DNA of 64,000 bases. It comes from Agrobacterium tumefaciens_K. GTDB taxonomy: Bacteria > Pseudomonadota > Alphaproteobacteria > Rhizobiales > Rhizobiaceae. The notes beneath the pieces are model-generated. The model was not told the DNA's origin. It searched no databases and was given only the letters and a program-made list of their open reading frames with translations. This document shows positions 1 to 8,381 of the stretch, in pieces (within the stretch, counting starts at the first letter, position 1; the number at the start of each line of letters is the position of its first letter). The stretch lies in assembly GCF_031801495.1 (NCBI RefSeq), contig NZ_JAOEGC010000001.1, forward strand, positions 372,001-436,000, read 5' to 3'. The position numbers and the translations under genes were made by a program.

Positions 1-147
1 GAGAGCCAGTTGTCCAAGATGGATGAGATGCCAGTCCGTCATGCAGCCATTTACGGCTGAATAGGTGCACATCGGTGCGATTGTGATACGGTTTTCGAGT
101 TCGAGGTTACGGATCTTGAACGGCGTAAAAAGCTGGGGCTGTGGCAT
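1..147 (-). CDS. Old Yellow Enzyme-family NADH:flavin oxidoreductase (5' part only)
   Basis: Only the first 49 codons lie in the window; the gene continues beyond the left edge. The N-terminus reads LFTPFKIRNLELENRI followed by APMCTYSA and the segment TDWHLIHLG, which is the start of the FMN-binding TIM barrel of Old Yellow Enzyme-type ene-reductases (YqjM/xenobiotic reductase branch). The APMC cysteine is the residue that tunes the flavin in the YqjM branch. Enzymes of this family reduce activated C=C bonds in electrophiles and nitro compounds in the cytosol using NAD(P)H. The start codon is preceded by an AAGGTGAG ribosome site. The gene diverges from an ArsR-type regulator and shares a short promoter region containing paired palindromes, so repression by that regulator is likely (inference). 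Confidence 0.85.
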   Translation of the reverse strand, partial: MPQPQLFTPFKIRNLELENRITIAPMCTYSAVNGCMTDWHLIHLGQLAL

Positions 148-160
148 ATGGCTCACCTTT

Positions 161-213
161 GGTATGGAGTAAGCCATACCTACGCCACAAGCAGGTATGC
201 GTCAACCTATACC
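161..213. promoter_or_regulatory. Pair of 20-bp palindromic operator-like sites
   Basis: Positions 161-180 form GGTATGG-N6-CCATACC, a perfect 7-bp inverted repeat. Positions 194-213 repeat the outer half-sites as GGTAT-N10-ATACC with the same 20-bp length. The site centres are 33 bp apart, about three helical turns, so two dimers could sit on the same DNA face. They lie between the divergent oxidoreductase and ArsR-type genes, which fits autoregulation and co-repression by the ArsR protein (inference). Confidence 0.6.
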
Positions 214-253
214 TTATGCTTGCACCGAGCGGCCAATCCTCGTAATTTGCCTT

Positions 254-613
254 ATGCCAGACATTCTTCCTCAGCCTCCGCGTGACGAAATCGATCTCAG
301 TGTCGTGTTCTCCACACTTTCCGATCCGCTGCGCCGAACAGTGATTGCCATTCTCGCAACTCTTCCCGATTGCACGGAGCGCAACTGCGCGTCCTTCGGC
401 TTTCCGGTTGCAAAAGCCTCACTGACACATCACTTCAAGATACTGCGCGAAGCAGGCTTGATAAGCCAGATCGATTACGGCAACCGCCGAGCATCCTCGC
501 TTCGCCGTGAAGACATCGAAGCCCGGTTTCCCGGCCTGCTATCCCTTCTTGTGGAAGAGCTTGAGCGCGATGGCGGCGCCGAAAATGCCATCGCCTCTGC
601 CGGAAAACGCTGA
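254..613 (+). CDS. ArsR-family winged-helix transcriptional regulator
   Basis: The 119-residue protein has an ArsR-type core: FSTLSDPLRRTVIAIL (helix 1-2, residues about 19-34) and a recognition helix SLTHHFKILREAGLI (56-70), followed by a beta-wing (IDYGNRRASSLRRED). An upstream ATG at 197 is possible but would lie inside the distal palindrome, so I prefer the ATG at 254 (MPDILPQ). Two cysteines, C40 and C45 (CTERNC), sit just before the DNA-reading helices and could sense metals, thiols or electrophiles; this is inference. The divergent Old Yellow Enzyme gene is the probable target, because these enzymes are often induced by electrophilic quinones or enones. Downstream there is no operon partner. 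Confidence 0.85.
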   Translation: MPDILPQPPRDEIDLSVVFSTLSDPLRRTVIAILATLPDCTERNCASFGFPVAKASLTHHFKILREAGLISQIDYGNRRASSLRREDIEARFPGLLSLLVEELERDGGAENAIASAGKR

Positions 614-776
614 GTAAACCTCTTGGTCTGCCCGGCCCGTTACAAAACAGACAACGGGAGTGAGCATAAAACAGCGAACCTGTCAGATCCCCCTGCCGCC
701 CCGGCGAGAAGGGCGGTGTAGATGAGCGCCTGCATTTTTCATGAACGTTCTCGTTCAGTCCTTCGGGCAGGTTCAA
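614..776. other. Intergenic, no gene seen
   Basis: This is the downstream flank of the ArsR-type gene. The open frames here are antisense or out-of-frame translations with no family resemblance. A GC-rich stretch around 690-715 has no clear hairpin plus T-run. Confidence 0.4.
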
Positions 777-962
777 CTATTTCTGGGCAAGCTGCCTGTA
801 CGTTAACGTCGGTCGCTTGAGATCGACGGACTGGGTCATTTTGACTTGCGTTTTAACCTTAGCCACCCTCACGGCGTCTTCCAATGTTGGAAACCCGGAC
901 AACCTCGCAAAGGCTTCACCGTTTCTTCGCTCATTTCCATTCGACGCCATAAGAAACAGCAT
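777..962 (-). CDS. Small hypothetical protein (61 aa)
   Basis: A 61-codon frame starts with ATG at 962 after an AGGAG sequence nine bases upstream. The product is basic and soluble (FARLSGFPTLEDAVRVAKVK is the central stretch), with no signal peptide or membrane segment. I do not recognise a family. It lies 75 bases downstream of the PAS protein on the same strand and could be co-transcribed with it. The good ribosome site is the main support; it may still be a chance frame. Confidence 0.4.
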   Translation of the reverse strand: MLFLMASNGNERRNGEAFARLSGFPTLEDAVRVAKVKTQVKMTQSVDLKRPTLTYRQLAQK

Positions 963-1037
963 GTCCGGCAGCTCCTGGTCAAACCGCGCGCCCGCGGAAG
1001 CACTCGGATCTTCGGCCTTTGCCCACCTCGCGTACGT

Positions 1038-1586
1038 TCAGTGCCGAATTATGCGATCAGGCCTTTCTGGCGAGATTTCGTCCACAGCGGCAAGCACCAG
1101 TCGGAGCACATCAGCTCTTGGCAAGCTGTCGCTGAAGATCTGGGCAAGGTCGATAAGGTCCAGATAATGGCGTTTAAGAAATTCGCAATCTTCGGCACCG
1201 TGTCGGTGCGGATACATGTAACCGATGTATTCGGAAGGCTCTCCCGCTTCATCGCGGAAGCACCGCGCCACGGCTGTTACCCAAAGTCTGGAACCGTTCT
1301 TCCGCCATATCTCGTAATCTTGAGCACACGGGTCGCTTGTCACCAGTGAGTGGTGGATTGATCGGGATACGCGGGCGCGCTCATCTGGATTGACGTAATG
1401 GAGATATTGCTCGATTGGCAATCCGGCAGCCACCTCTACCTTGTCCATGCCAAATATTGCCGCAAAAGTCTCATCGCCGCAAAAGCGGTTTTCCTGGACG
1501 GTCCAGCTGAAAATGGCGGCTCCGCCTAAAACAGTCCTTGGTACATTCGGAAATTCTGAACGAGACTGACGATTCCGCATGTCCAT
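1038..1586 (-). CDS. PAS-domain sensory protein without an output domain
   Basis: The 182-residue protein contains a PAS_3-type fold: IFSWTVQENRFCGDETFAAIFG (residues about 25-46), then the loop NPDERARVSRSIHHSL, the strand DYEIWRKNGSRLWVTAVARC and the closing strand GEPSEYIGYMY. The remaining 50 residues are helical (LIDLAQIFSDSLPRADVLRLVLAAVDEI), which could be a truncated dimerisation helix. No kinase, GGDEF or HTH output is encoded, so it is either a stand-alone sensor/partner protein or the surviving N-terminal half of a larger kinase. The last residues (PERPDRIIRH) look unlike a domain end, which mildly favours truncation. Start could be at 1586 or two codons later. Function is unknown. 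Confidence 0.6.
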   Translation of the reverse strand: MDMRNRQSRSEFPNVPRTVLGGAAIFSWTVQENRFCGDETFAAIFGMDKVEVAAGLPIEQYLHYVNPDERARVSRSIHHSLVTSDPCAQDYEIWRKNGSRLWVTAVARCFRDEAGEPSEYIGYMYPHRHGAEDCEFLKRHYLDLIDLAQIFSDSLPRADVLRLVLAAVDEISPERPDRIIRH

Positions 1587-2070
1587 CCCCCAAGTTCATG
1601 CGCATTATGTCTGACGTTACCGCAAATATCGTATCAAGCAAAAGTTGATTCGCAATGCTGACGGTTGAAAAATCACCAAGCCGCGCCCGATCAGAGAGCT
1701 CCCATATGGCGCGCGCGCCCGGGTGCAAATCTGCTACGGCATACAGCAAGCCTCGCGGCCGGTATGGGTCAGGGCATAAACGGTGCGGCGTGGAAATGTC
1801 GATGTCGACGAAGGCGTAACCAGTCCTCGTTCCGCACAAGCCGTAAGCCGTTATGCCAACACCTTCGGAGTGATCCCGGGCAACACCTCAATCAGTGCTG
1901 GGAAAACCAGCTCAAGAGCTGAAAGACGCCAATGGATCAGCGCGCGCTCCGCGCCATGTTTAACGCATTCGATAAGGTCCAGGCGCGACACCGCAGGACG
2001 GTCACATTTGTCAGCCCGCCCCATGGGGCGAACCGACTTCGGGGGCAGCGATGCAACGCGGTTTATTCTG
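1587..2070. other. Gene-poor stretch of 484 bases
   Basis: No convincing gene. A leftward open frame across about 1600-1839 (containing RARLGDFSTVSIANQLLLDT) looks somewhat protein-like but then runs out of frame into the PAS gene, so it may be a remnant. No strong hairpin or repeat was seen. Confidence 0.35.
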
Positions 2071-3312
2071 CTACTGCTGTTTGACGAATTGTCCGCCCTT
2101 GATAATGAACGGCATATGGCGCCCCTGGCCTGTCAGCAGCGATAGATCTTCCAGCGGATTGCCATCCACCACGATCAGGTCGGCAAACGCGCCAGCGGAA
2201 ACGGTGCCAAGCTTGCCCTCATATCCAAGTGCCTTTGCGGCATCCAGCGTTGCGGAGCGAATGACGTCCGCCGCTGGCAGATGTTCGCCGCGCAGAACGA
2301 ATTCCTCCGACTGGTGTTCGTGCATCTCGCCCAAAAGATCGGTGCCGTAGATCATCGTCACACCTGCCTCATGGAGAACCTTGAGGGCGTTGAAACCGGC
2401 GCTGCGAACATCTTCAATCTTGGCTACGGAAACGGGCGGCAGACCAAGCGATGCACCATCCTTTGCCAGGCGGTCATAGACAATATTGGTCGGAACCACG
2501 AAAGCGCCGCGTTCCTTGGCCAGTTTCGCCGTTTCGGGCGTTATCAGATTGCCGTGTTCGATCGACTTCACGCCGCATTCGATGGCGCGGCGAATGGCAG
2601 CATCCGTATAAAGATGGGCAGCGACATAGGTCTGGGCGTTTTCCGCTTCTTCAACGGCGGCCAGCAGTTCTTCCCGTGAGAAACCGAGATTGGCGATGGG
2701 ATCGGTTGGCGAAGATACACCGCCGTTGGCCATGAGCTTGATGAATTGCGCGCCAGCCTTGATCTCTTCGCGAGAAGCGCGACGAACTTCTGCAACACCA
2801 TCACAGATACGGCCCAGCGCACCGAGCTGGTCGGGATAATGCTCGACCGACCGGCGATTGAAGCGGCCGCGGTAATCGGTGTGCCCGCCCGTCTGTGACA
2901 GTGCCTTGCCACAGATGATTAGCCGCGGTCCGATGATCGTTCCTTCTTCCAATGCCTCCACAAGACCATGGTCGGCACCACCGAGATCGCGAACCGTGGT
3001 AAAGCCACGCATCAGCATGGCCTTCATGATGTTGGCGGAGCGTAGGGCCACCAGCGAATTCGGCAGATCCGCATTGGCGCCGAGATCGAGTTTAGTGGCG
3101 ATGACATGGACATGACCATCGATCAGGCCAGGCATCACCGTCTTGCCGGCAAGGTCGATCACCGTATCAGCCTGTTCGGTCACGCCGCTGCGAACTTCGA
3201 CGATCAAATCGTTGCGGATGAGGATATCCACCGGATCCGTTGGTTTGTCCTGCGATCCGTCGACCACGCGTGCATTTTTCAGGAGAACTGTAGTCATCAT
3301 ATAGGCTTTCAT
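2071..3312 (-). CDS. Metal-dependent amidohydrolase (imidazolonepropionase/prolidase-like)
   Basis: The 413-residue protein is a full-length amidohydrolase-superfamily TIM barrel. Visible metal ligands are H67 and H69 (GLIDGHVHV), K192 as the likely carboxylated lysine (FIKLMANGG), H233 (AAHLY), H253 (SIEHGN) and D325 (YGTDL). The N-terminal beta-sandwich (LKNARVVDGS) and C-terminal return (GKLGTVSAGAFADLIVVDGNPLEDL) are standard. Relatives hydrolyse amide or cyclic amide bonds in dipeptides, N-acyl amino acids and related compounds; the substrate cannot be read from sequence. It is the last gene of an MFS transporter-GAF-amidohydrolase unit, which suggests that the imported compound is its substrate. 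The exact start is unsettled because Met1, Met5 and Met6 are all close and no strong ribosome site precedes them. Confidence 0.9.
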   Translation of the reverse strand: MKAYMMTTVLLKNARVVDGSQDKPTDPVDILIRNDLIVEVRSGVTEQADTVIDLAGKTVMPGLIDGHVHVIATKLDLGANADLPNSLVALRSANIMKAMLMRGFTTVRDLGGADHGLVEALEEGTIIGPRLIICGKALSQTGGHTDYRGRFNRRSVEHYPDQLGALGRICDGVAEVRRASREEIKAGAQFIKLMANGGVSSPTDPIANLGFSREELLAAVEEAENAQTYVAAHLYTDAAIRRAIECGVKSIEHGNLITPETAKLAKERGAFVVPTNIVYDRLAKDGASLGLPPVSVAKIEDVRSAGFNALKVLHEAGVTMIYGTDLLGEMHEHQSEEFVLRGEHLPAADVIRSATLDAAKALGYEGKLGTVSAGAFADLIVVDGNPLEDLSLLTGQGRHMPFIIKGGQFVKQQ

Positions 3313-3348
3313 TCGAATTTCTGTGAGCGCTTGAAAGGCGGCGGCGCC

Positions 3349-3822
3349 TCAAGGGCGATTTGCCAGAAGGAAGTAGGGGACAAGCCAGTGCGCGAGTGCC
3401 TCGACGCGTGCCACATGGGCGTCGTCGTAACTGCCTGCGCGATGGGTGAGATTGATCGTACCGATGCAGTTGCCATCGAAGACGACCGGGACGTTTATCT
3501 GGGTGCCGCCACCGAGACTGGCGATCAGTTCATGATCGAAAAAAGCCCATTTCAGGCCATCCATGTCCCTGGCGAGAAAGCTTTTCTGTTCGCCGATGAC
3601 GTGACGCCCCCAAGGCGTATCTGTCATCGGCTTGCGACCGGAAACCGGATAATGGTCCATATCCGAAGAATAGATGCGCACGACTTCGCCACCGTCAACC
3701 GCAAGCAGGGTGAAAAGAATATGGCCGACTTCTTGCTGGAGCAAAGCATCAAGGGCCTGGAAAAAAGGCTCTGGCTGGTTCGGCTTCATCATCGCCTCGT
3801 AAAGGCGCATTTCAGTTTGCAT
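3349..3822 (-). CDS. Stand-alone GAF-domain protein
   Basis: The 157-residue product is a single GAF domain: AVDGGEVVRIYSSDMDHYPVSGRKP, the segment TPWGRHVIGEQKSFLARDMDG, and the core GGTQINVPVVFDGNCIGTINLTH followed by the closing helix. Such small GAF proteins bind small ligands or modify signalling; some in catabolic clusters may act on or sense the substrate. No output domain is present. The ATG at 3822 follows AAGGAT; a GTG one codon earlier is also possible. It sits 36 bases before the amidohydrolase and 67 bases after the MFS gene, all leftward, so the three are probably one operon. Confidence 0.85.
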   Translation of the reverse strand: MQTEMRLYEAMMKPNQPEPFFQALDALLQQEVGHILFTLLAVDGGEVVRIYSSDMDHYPVSGRKPMTDTPWGRHVIGEQKSFLARDMDGLKWAFFDHELIASLGGGTQINVPVVFDGNCIGTINLTHRAGSYDDAHVARVEALAHWLVPYFLLANRP

Positions 3823-3892
3823 CACAGATATCCTTTGTAATGGCGGGAGCGGCCTTAGCCGCTCCCTTAAACCGCGATCGGAAAAGTCCGCT

Positions 3893-5263
3893 TCATTTCG
3901 AACTTGCGGCGAATTCTTCCGCCTCGATTTCTTCCAGCGAGCGGTTCTTTGTCGGAATGCCGAGAATGAGAACCGATAGAGCGCCCACGAAAAGAATGAC
4001 GGTGGTCATGCCGAACACACCGGCAAATCCGCCAATCGGGTAGACCGCGCCGACAAGGATCGGGGCAGCGATACCGCCGATGCGGCCGATTGCGGAAGCC
4101 GTGCCGACACCGGTCGCCCGGATCCGGGTCGGAAACACTTCAGGTGTATAGGCATATTCGCCCGCGGCGACACCGTTGATAAAGAACGAGAGCGTCATGG
4201 CGAGTGCGATGACCTGCGTGTCACCCGTGGCGAAGGCCAGCGAGAGGGCCGAGACAGCGGCGAGCGCCATGTAAAGAACGATCGTGTAAGGGCGGCCGAT
4301 CTTTTCGCACAGCCATGCTGCGGTGAAATAGCCGGGAATCTGCGCGGCATAGATCAGAATCGAGAAGGAGAAGCTTTTGGTCATCGTCATGCCGCGCTCG
4401 ACGAGGAGGCTCGGAATCCAGGTCATGAAGGCATAAATGCTGAATGTGACCGATACCCAGAGCAGCCAGGTCATGATGGTGATCCGCAGGAACCGGGGCG
4501 ACAGCAGCGTCTTGAAGTTTGCCATCAACGATGTGTTGGGGGTCGAAGCGACCTGTGGTGCGGGAACGACCGGCGGCAGCGCGACGCCACGCTCGGTGTA
4601 ATCCTTTTCGATTGCCGTGACGATTTCGTTTGCTTCCTCATGACGGCCCTGGCTTTCCAGCCAACGCGGCGATTCCGTCAGACCACGCCGCCACCAAAGG
4701 ACGATCATGACCGGCATGGAGGTTACGATCAGCGCATAACGCCAGCCGTCATCCGAGGTCGGCACCAGCAGATAACCAAGGACCGCCGAAATCACAAAAC
4801 CGAACGAGAAGAACGCGGCAAGCGACGCGGTAAACCGTCCGCGATATTTCGCGCCGACGAATTCTGAAAGAAACGGCGCAATGATGGCAGCTTCCGCGCC
4901 CATACCGATGCCGCCGATGACACGGAGCGCAAAGAACTGGTGCCAGTCGTTGACGGCTGCGCCTGCAAGGCTTGCCAGGCAAAAGAGGACCAGGGCCCAG
5001 AGCATGACGTTCTTGCGGCCATAACGATCACCGATCGCGCCAGCAATCAGGGCGCCGATCAGAAAGCCGACATAGGTACTGCTTGCCAGATAGCCCACCT
5101 GAAGGCTGGTCAGCTGCCACTGCGCACGCAGGGCCGGAAGCAGGAAGGCGATTATGCCTGCGTCCCAGGCTTCGAACATGTAGCCAAGGCCGCCCATCAT
5201 CAGCAGCTTGTATTGGAAGCGCCCGACTGGCAGCCTCTCAAGTCTTGCAGCAGTATTATACAT
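3893..5263 (-). CDS. MFS transporter, sugar/aromatic-acid porter type
   Basis: The 456-residue protein has 12 predicted membrane segments and MFS signatures: GDRYGRKNVML in the loop between helices 2 and 3, a matching CEKIGRPYTIVLYM in the second half, and an N-terminal GGLGYMFEAWDAGIIAFLLP helix. It resembles the MHS/AAHS/niacin-transporter branch that imports organic acids by proton symport. I place the start at the ATG at 5263 (MYNTAARLERLPVG), preceded by GGGGACC; an upstream in-frame extension has no membrane or family character. It is the first gene of the MFS-GAF-amidohydrolase unit and is divergent from an RpiR-type regulator 101 bases away. Confidence 0.88.
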   Translation of the reverse strand: MYNTAARLERLPVGRFQYKLLMMGGLGYMFEAWDAGIIAFLLPALRAQWQLTSLQVGYLASSTYVGFLIGALIAGAIGDRYGRKNVMLWALVLFCLASLAGAAVNDWHQFFALRVIGGIGMGAEAAIIAPFLSEFVGAKYRGRFTASLAAFFSFGFVISAVLGYLLVPTSDDGWRYALIVTSMPVMIVLWWRRGLTESPRWLESQGRHEEANEIVTAIEKDYTERGVALPPVVPAPQVASTPNTSLMANFKTLLSPRFLRITIMTWLLWVSVTFSIYAFMTWIPSLLVERGMTMTKSFSFSILIYAAQIPGYFTAAWLCEKIGRPYTIVLYMALAAVSALSLAFATGDTQVIALAMTLSFFINGVAAGEYAYTPEVFPTRIRATGVGTASAIGRIGGIAAPILVGAVYPIGGFAGVFGMTTVILFVGALSVLILGIPTKNRSLEEIEAEEFAASSK

Positions 5264-5364
5264 TTTCGGTCCCCGATATATGGTATGACCGCGTCCCGCA
5301 CGTGTTGCGGATCGCAGGCGCGCTGTTTTGTCGCGCAATATTTTTTGCACGGGATGAATAGATA

Positions 5365-6288
5365 ATGCAATACGCAAAAAACACTGCAGACACTTTTGCG
5401 GAGTCCCTTGAGGACTGGTTGCGCAACCTTGACGAGAAACATTCCCTGACACCGGCCGCCCATGAGGTGGTGCAAGCTGTGATCAATGATCCCCGACATG
5501 CCTCTTTTGCGTCCGCGGCCGATCTTGCGCAAAAGGCTGAAGTCAACGTCGCAACCATCACACGGACGGCGCAAAGCCTTGGTTTCTCCGGGTGGCCGGA
5601 TTTGCGACAGGAAATTCGAACCCGCTTCATGAGCAAGCTGTCAGCGCCTGAAGTCAGCGTCGTCCACCAGCAGGAAACCGGCGCCGACCGTCCGTTCGAC
5701 GCAGCACTCAACCGCCAGATTGAACAGTTGACGGCATTGCGCAGGCGCACTGACAGGCAATCCGTTCGCGACGTTGCAAAGGTTATTGCAGGCGGGAAGC
5801 GCCGTATCGTGCTGGGGTCGGGCAGTTTTGCATCGATCGCAAATATTCTCGCGCATCACGCGACCCTCTGCGGTTATCGAATGGAACTGGCGACAGACGG
5901 TGTCATGATCGCAAATGCGTTGGGGGACGTGAAAGAAGGGGATGTTGTCGTCATTGTGACCTTCTGGCGGCTCTATAATTCCGCCATAAGAGCCGCACGC
6001 CAGGCCAAGGCGCGGGGTGCAACGACCTGTATCATCACCGATGCGGCCGTGGATGCGCTGGCGGAAAACGGCGACTACCTTCTGTTGGCGCCAGCGGAAA
6101 GCACGTCCTTCTATACAACGATCATTCCGGGCATCAGCCTGGTGGAAGCGATATCGGCCGAATTGGGGGCACTCGATCCCGAGATGAGCGCACGCTCCAT
6201 CGCAAGCTTCGAAGAACAATGGCAGGATCAGGATCTGCTATTCACCAAAACCGCGCCAATGGCTGGAAAGCCGTTCGATACGTTATGA
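5365..6288 (+). CDS. RpiR-family transcriptional regulator (HTH + SIS)
   Basis: The 307-residue protein has the RpiR layout: an N-terminal HTH_6 domain (LTPAAHEVVQAVINDP through ASAADLAQKAEVNVATITRTAQSLGFSGWPDLRQEI, residues about 28-85) and a SIS sugar-phosphate-type domain (RRIVLGSGSFASIANILAHH; EGDVVVIVTFWRLYNSAIRAARQAKARGA written in parts; CIITD). SIS domains bind phosphosugars or similar effectors. Divergence from the MFS-GAF-amidohydrolase unit makes it the probable local regulator. In the binding loop the usual S-x-S of sugar-phosphate binders reads GSGSFAS and the second loop reads TFWRLY instead of SxSG, so the ligand may not be a sugar phosphate (inference). Confidence 0.87.
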   Translation: MQYAKNTADTFAESLEDWLRNLDEKHSLTPAAHEVVQAVINDPRHASFASAADLAQKAEVNVATITRTAQSLGFSGWPDLRQEIRTRFMSKLSAPEVSVVHQQETGADRPFDAALNRQIEQLTALRRRTDRQSVRDVAKVIAGGKRRIVLGSGSFASIANILAHHATLCGYRMELATDGVMIANALGDVKEGDVVVIVTFWRLYNSAIRAARQAKARGATTCIITDAAVDALAENGDYLLLAPAESTSFYTTIIPGISLVEAISAELGALDPEMSARSIASFEEQWQDQDLLFTKTAPMAGKPFDTL

Positions 6289-6532
6289 AGCATCCGGAAA
6301 CATGGGATCAGGCCATTCTTGCCGCACGCGCAGCGATTTTGGACGTGCTCATGGTGCCGTTCTTCAATCGCCCTCTCGAGATTCGGTCACTTGGCGCGGA
6401 TAACGCCCGTGTTCCGGGATTGCGCGTGTCACGCGTCTGCGGCGCCATCATCCTTACAGCGCGCTTGCCACCGTCACGGCAACGATCATCGGCGGGCCAC
6501 TGTTTCTCTATTCGATGCGCCAGCAACATTAA
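6285..6532 (+). pseudogene. Remnant of a FecCD-type siderophore ABC permease
   Basis: In one frame, around 6345-6450, the translation RPLEIRSLGADNARVPGLRVSRV matches the cytoplasmic loop of FecCD/BtuC permeases (consensus LxLGxxxAxxLGxxV). In another frame, ending with TAA at 6530-6532, TVTATIIGGPLFLYSMRQQH is the standard C-terminus of such permeases (GxxTAxIGxPFFLYLL). The two pieces are separated by a frameshift and an internal deletion, and the first 250 residues of the family are missing. The ATG at 6285 overlaps the RpiR stop codon, so the fragment is fused to the end of that gene. No other iron-transport gene is nearby. Confidence 0.6.
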
Positions 6533-6745
6533 GCCCACAGCGATCCGTTCAAGCCAGATCAGCAGCGATTCCATTCTCTATCCAAACACCGCCGGATAAG
6601 CATAAAGGCGTGCTGCCGCTCCCCAGCAGTTGAACGCCTGGCTGCGGTTTGACCCTGACTTTCCAAACCGCTAGATCAGCGCTAGCCGGTTGGGCGGCAG
6701 CGCAGATGCGGCGGCCTGAATGGAAACCTTTTCAACGAGGCTGAT

Positions 6746-8053
6746 ATGACCGATCTTTTCGACGCCGCACCCCGCACCGGTTCCATGCCGCTTGCCGCGG
6801 AACTGCGTCCTGCGACGCTTGACGATGTCATCGGCCAGGAGAAAATTCTCGGTGAAGGAACGATGCTGCGCCGGCGTATAGCCGCCGGAAGGCTAGGCAG
6901 CATTATTCTCTACGGTCCGCCCGGCCTCGGAAAGACCTCTATTGCCCGTGCGATCGGCAACATGCTCGGCAAGAATTTCAGGCCGCTGCATGCGGCACAC
7001 AACAATGTGGCCGATATCCGCAAGATCGCGGACGAGGCTCGCATGCGCCCCACGCTTCTGTTTGCCGATGAGGTGCATCGTTTCAGCGCAACACAGCAGG
7101 ACCACCTCCTGGCGCTGTGCGAGGAAGGGATCGCGGATTTCATCGGCGCGACGACCGGGAACCCATATCATACGCTGACACCCGCTCTCATCTCCCGGTC
7201 GACCATCTTGAAGCTGGAACCGCTGGCCATCGAGGAGATGGAAGAGGTGTTGCGTCGCGGTATTGCTCATCTCGCCAGCCGGAGTATCGTCGTGGAACTC
7301 GCGCCCGAACTCCTGCGGCGTATCGCCGGGCGTTCCGGCGGGGACGCCCGGCGCGCCCTGACGGTGCTGGAAAGTCTCGCCGTCGGTCATGCTTCGGGCA
7401 AGCCGGTGGTAATCACGGAAACAATGGTCGACGAGGCCTATTCGGCAGCGCCGATCAACCACGACCGATCCGGCGATGCCCATTACGATGTCGTGTCGGC
7501 ATTCGTGAAATCCATGCGCGGCTCCGATCCGGATGCGACGCTTTACTGGCTGGCGCGGCTGATCCACGGTGGTGAAGACCCACGCTATATCGCGCGCCGT
7601 ATCATGATTCACGCGTCGGAGGATGTCGGCCTGGCGGACAACACCGCGCTTCAGACAGCCGTTGCGGCACTCCATGCGGTCGAGAAAATCGGTTATCCCG
7701 AGGCGCAGATCGTACTGGCCCACGCCGCCCTTCATGTCGCACGCGCGCCGAAGTCGAACTCGGCCTGCCGCGGCATTTCTCTGGCGCTGGCGCATGTGGC
7801 AAACGAGGCGCCATCGACGGTTCCGATGCATCTGCGCGATGCACATTACAAGGGCGCCACGGCGCTCGGCCATGTCGGATATGCCTTTCCGCACGACGAT
7901 GTCCGGGGCTGGAGCGATCAGGTCTACGCACCGGATGTGCCGCGTGGGGCGTTCTACCAGAGCGATGCACGCGATTCCGCAACCTTCGAACGGCGGGCAG
8001 ACGAACACTGGGATAAGGTGACGGGGCAGGCTACAACGCGCCGTTTTGAGTGA
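6746..8053 (+). CDS. rarA: RarA/MgsA-type AAA+ ATPase, divergent member
   Basis: The 435-residue protein matches replication-associated recombination protein A in length and domain order: short N-terminus (MTDLFDAAP), RPATLDDVIGQEKILG, Walker A GPPGLGKTS (57-65), NNVADIRKI sensor region, Walker B LLFADEVHRF (104-113), IGATTGNPYHTL, arginine finger region ALISRST, and the C-terminal tetramerisation part ending in GYAFPHDDVRGWSDQVY. RarA acts at stalled forks and on single-stranded DNA gaps. The Walker B region reads DEVHRFSATQQDHLL and the canonical FxALSAVxxGV segment reads FRPLHAAHNNV, so this may be an accessory paralogue rather than the housekeeping copy (inference). A ribosome site (ACGAGG) precedes the ATG. 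An IS5-type remnant abuts its stop codon, but the length suggests an intact C-terminus. Confidence 0.88.
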   Translation: MTDLFDAAPRTGSMPLAAELRPATLDDVIGQEKILGEGTMLRRRIAAGRLGSIILYGPPGLGKTSIARAIGNMLGKNFRPLHAAHNNVADIRKIADEARMRPTLLFADEVHRFSATQQDHLLALCEEGIADFIGATTGNPYHTLTPALISRSTILKLEPLAIEEMEEVLRRGIAHLASRSIVVELAPELLRRIAGRSGGDARRALTVLESLAVGHASGKPVVITETMVDEAYSAAPINHDRSGDAHYDVVSAFVKSMRGSDPDATLYWLARLIHGGEDPRYIARRIMIHASEDVGLADNTALQTAVAALHAVEKIGYPEAQIVLAHAALHVARAPKSNSACRGISLALAHVANEAPSTVPMHLRDAHYKGATALGHVGYAFPHDDVRGWSDQVYAPDVPRGAFYQSDARDSATFERRADEHWDKVTGQATTRRFE

Positions 8054-8381
8054 TGCAGGTTGGCGGAGCATTGAACCGTTGCAGCTTAGGGAGCGGGGCC
8101 GCAAATCCCGCCCATCGCATGACAACCGTCGCTTTTTGAACGGGATGCTTCACGTCTTGCGCGTTGGCTGTCCATGGCGCGATATGCATGAGCGATACGG
8201 TAAATGGACTTCAATATATGTTCGTTTCGGCCGGGGGGTTGAACAAGGCATATAGGACGCTCTGTTAGAGACGCCGGTCGAGTTGGGCTTGACCGGCGAC
8301 TGGCAGCATAGAATTGACAGCACAACGGTTCGCGGTCATTCGCAGGCAGTGGACGCTAATGGGACTTATACGGCCACTTGA
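8046..8381 (+). pseudogene. IS5-family transposase remnant
   Basis: Translation from a TTG at about 8046 gives SDAGWRSIEPL, then RRFLNGMLHVLRVGCPWRDM and ERYGKWTSIYVRF, which is the N-terminal domain of IS5-group (IS427-like) transposases. After a frame break the sequence LGLTGDWQHRIDSTTVRGHSQ appears, which contains the first catalytic Asp region (MIDSTxVRAH in intact copies), ending at a stop at 8381. About two thirds of the transposase, including the other catalytic residues, is missing. The remnant begins at the very end of rarA and overlaps its stop codon. Confidence 0.75.

Noticed and set aside
1471..1839. Leftward 122-codon frame between PAS and amidohydrolase genes
   Set aside because: Its last third is the PAS gene in another frame and the start has no ribosome site; at most a remnant.
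6893..8125. Leftward 410-codon frame over rarA
   Set aside because: Antisense shadow of the clearly real RarA frame, with Cys/Arg/His bias.
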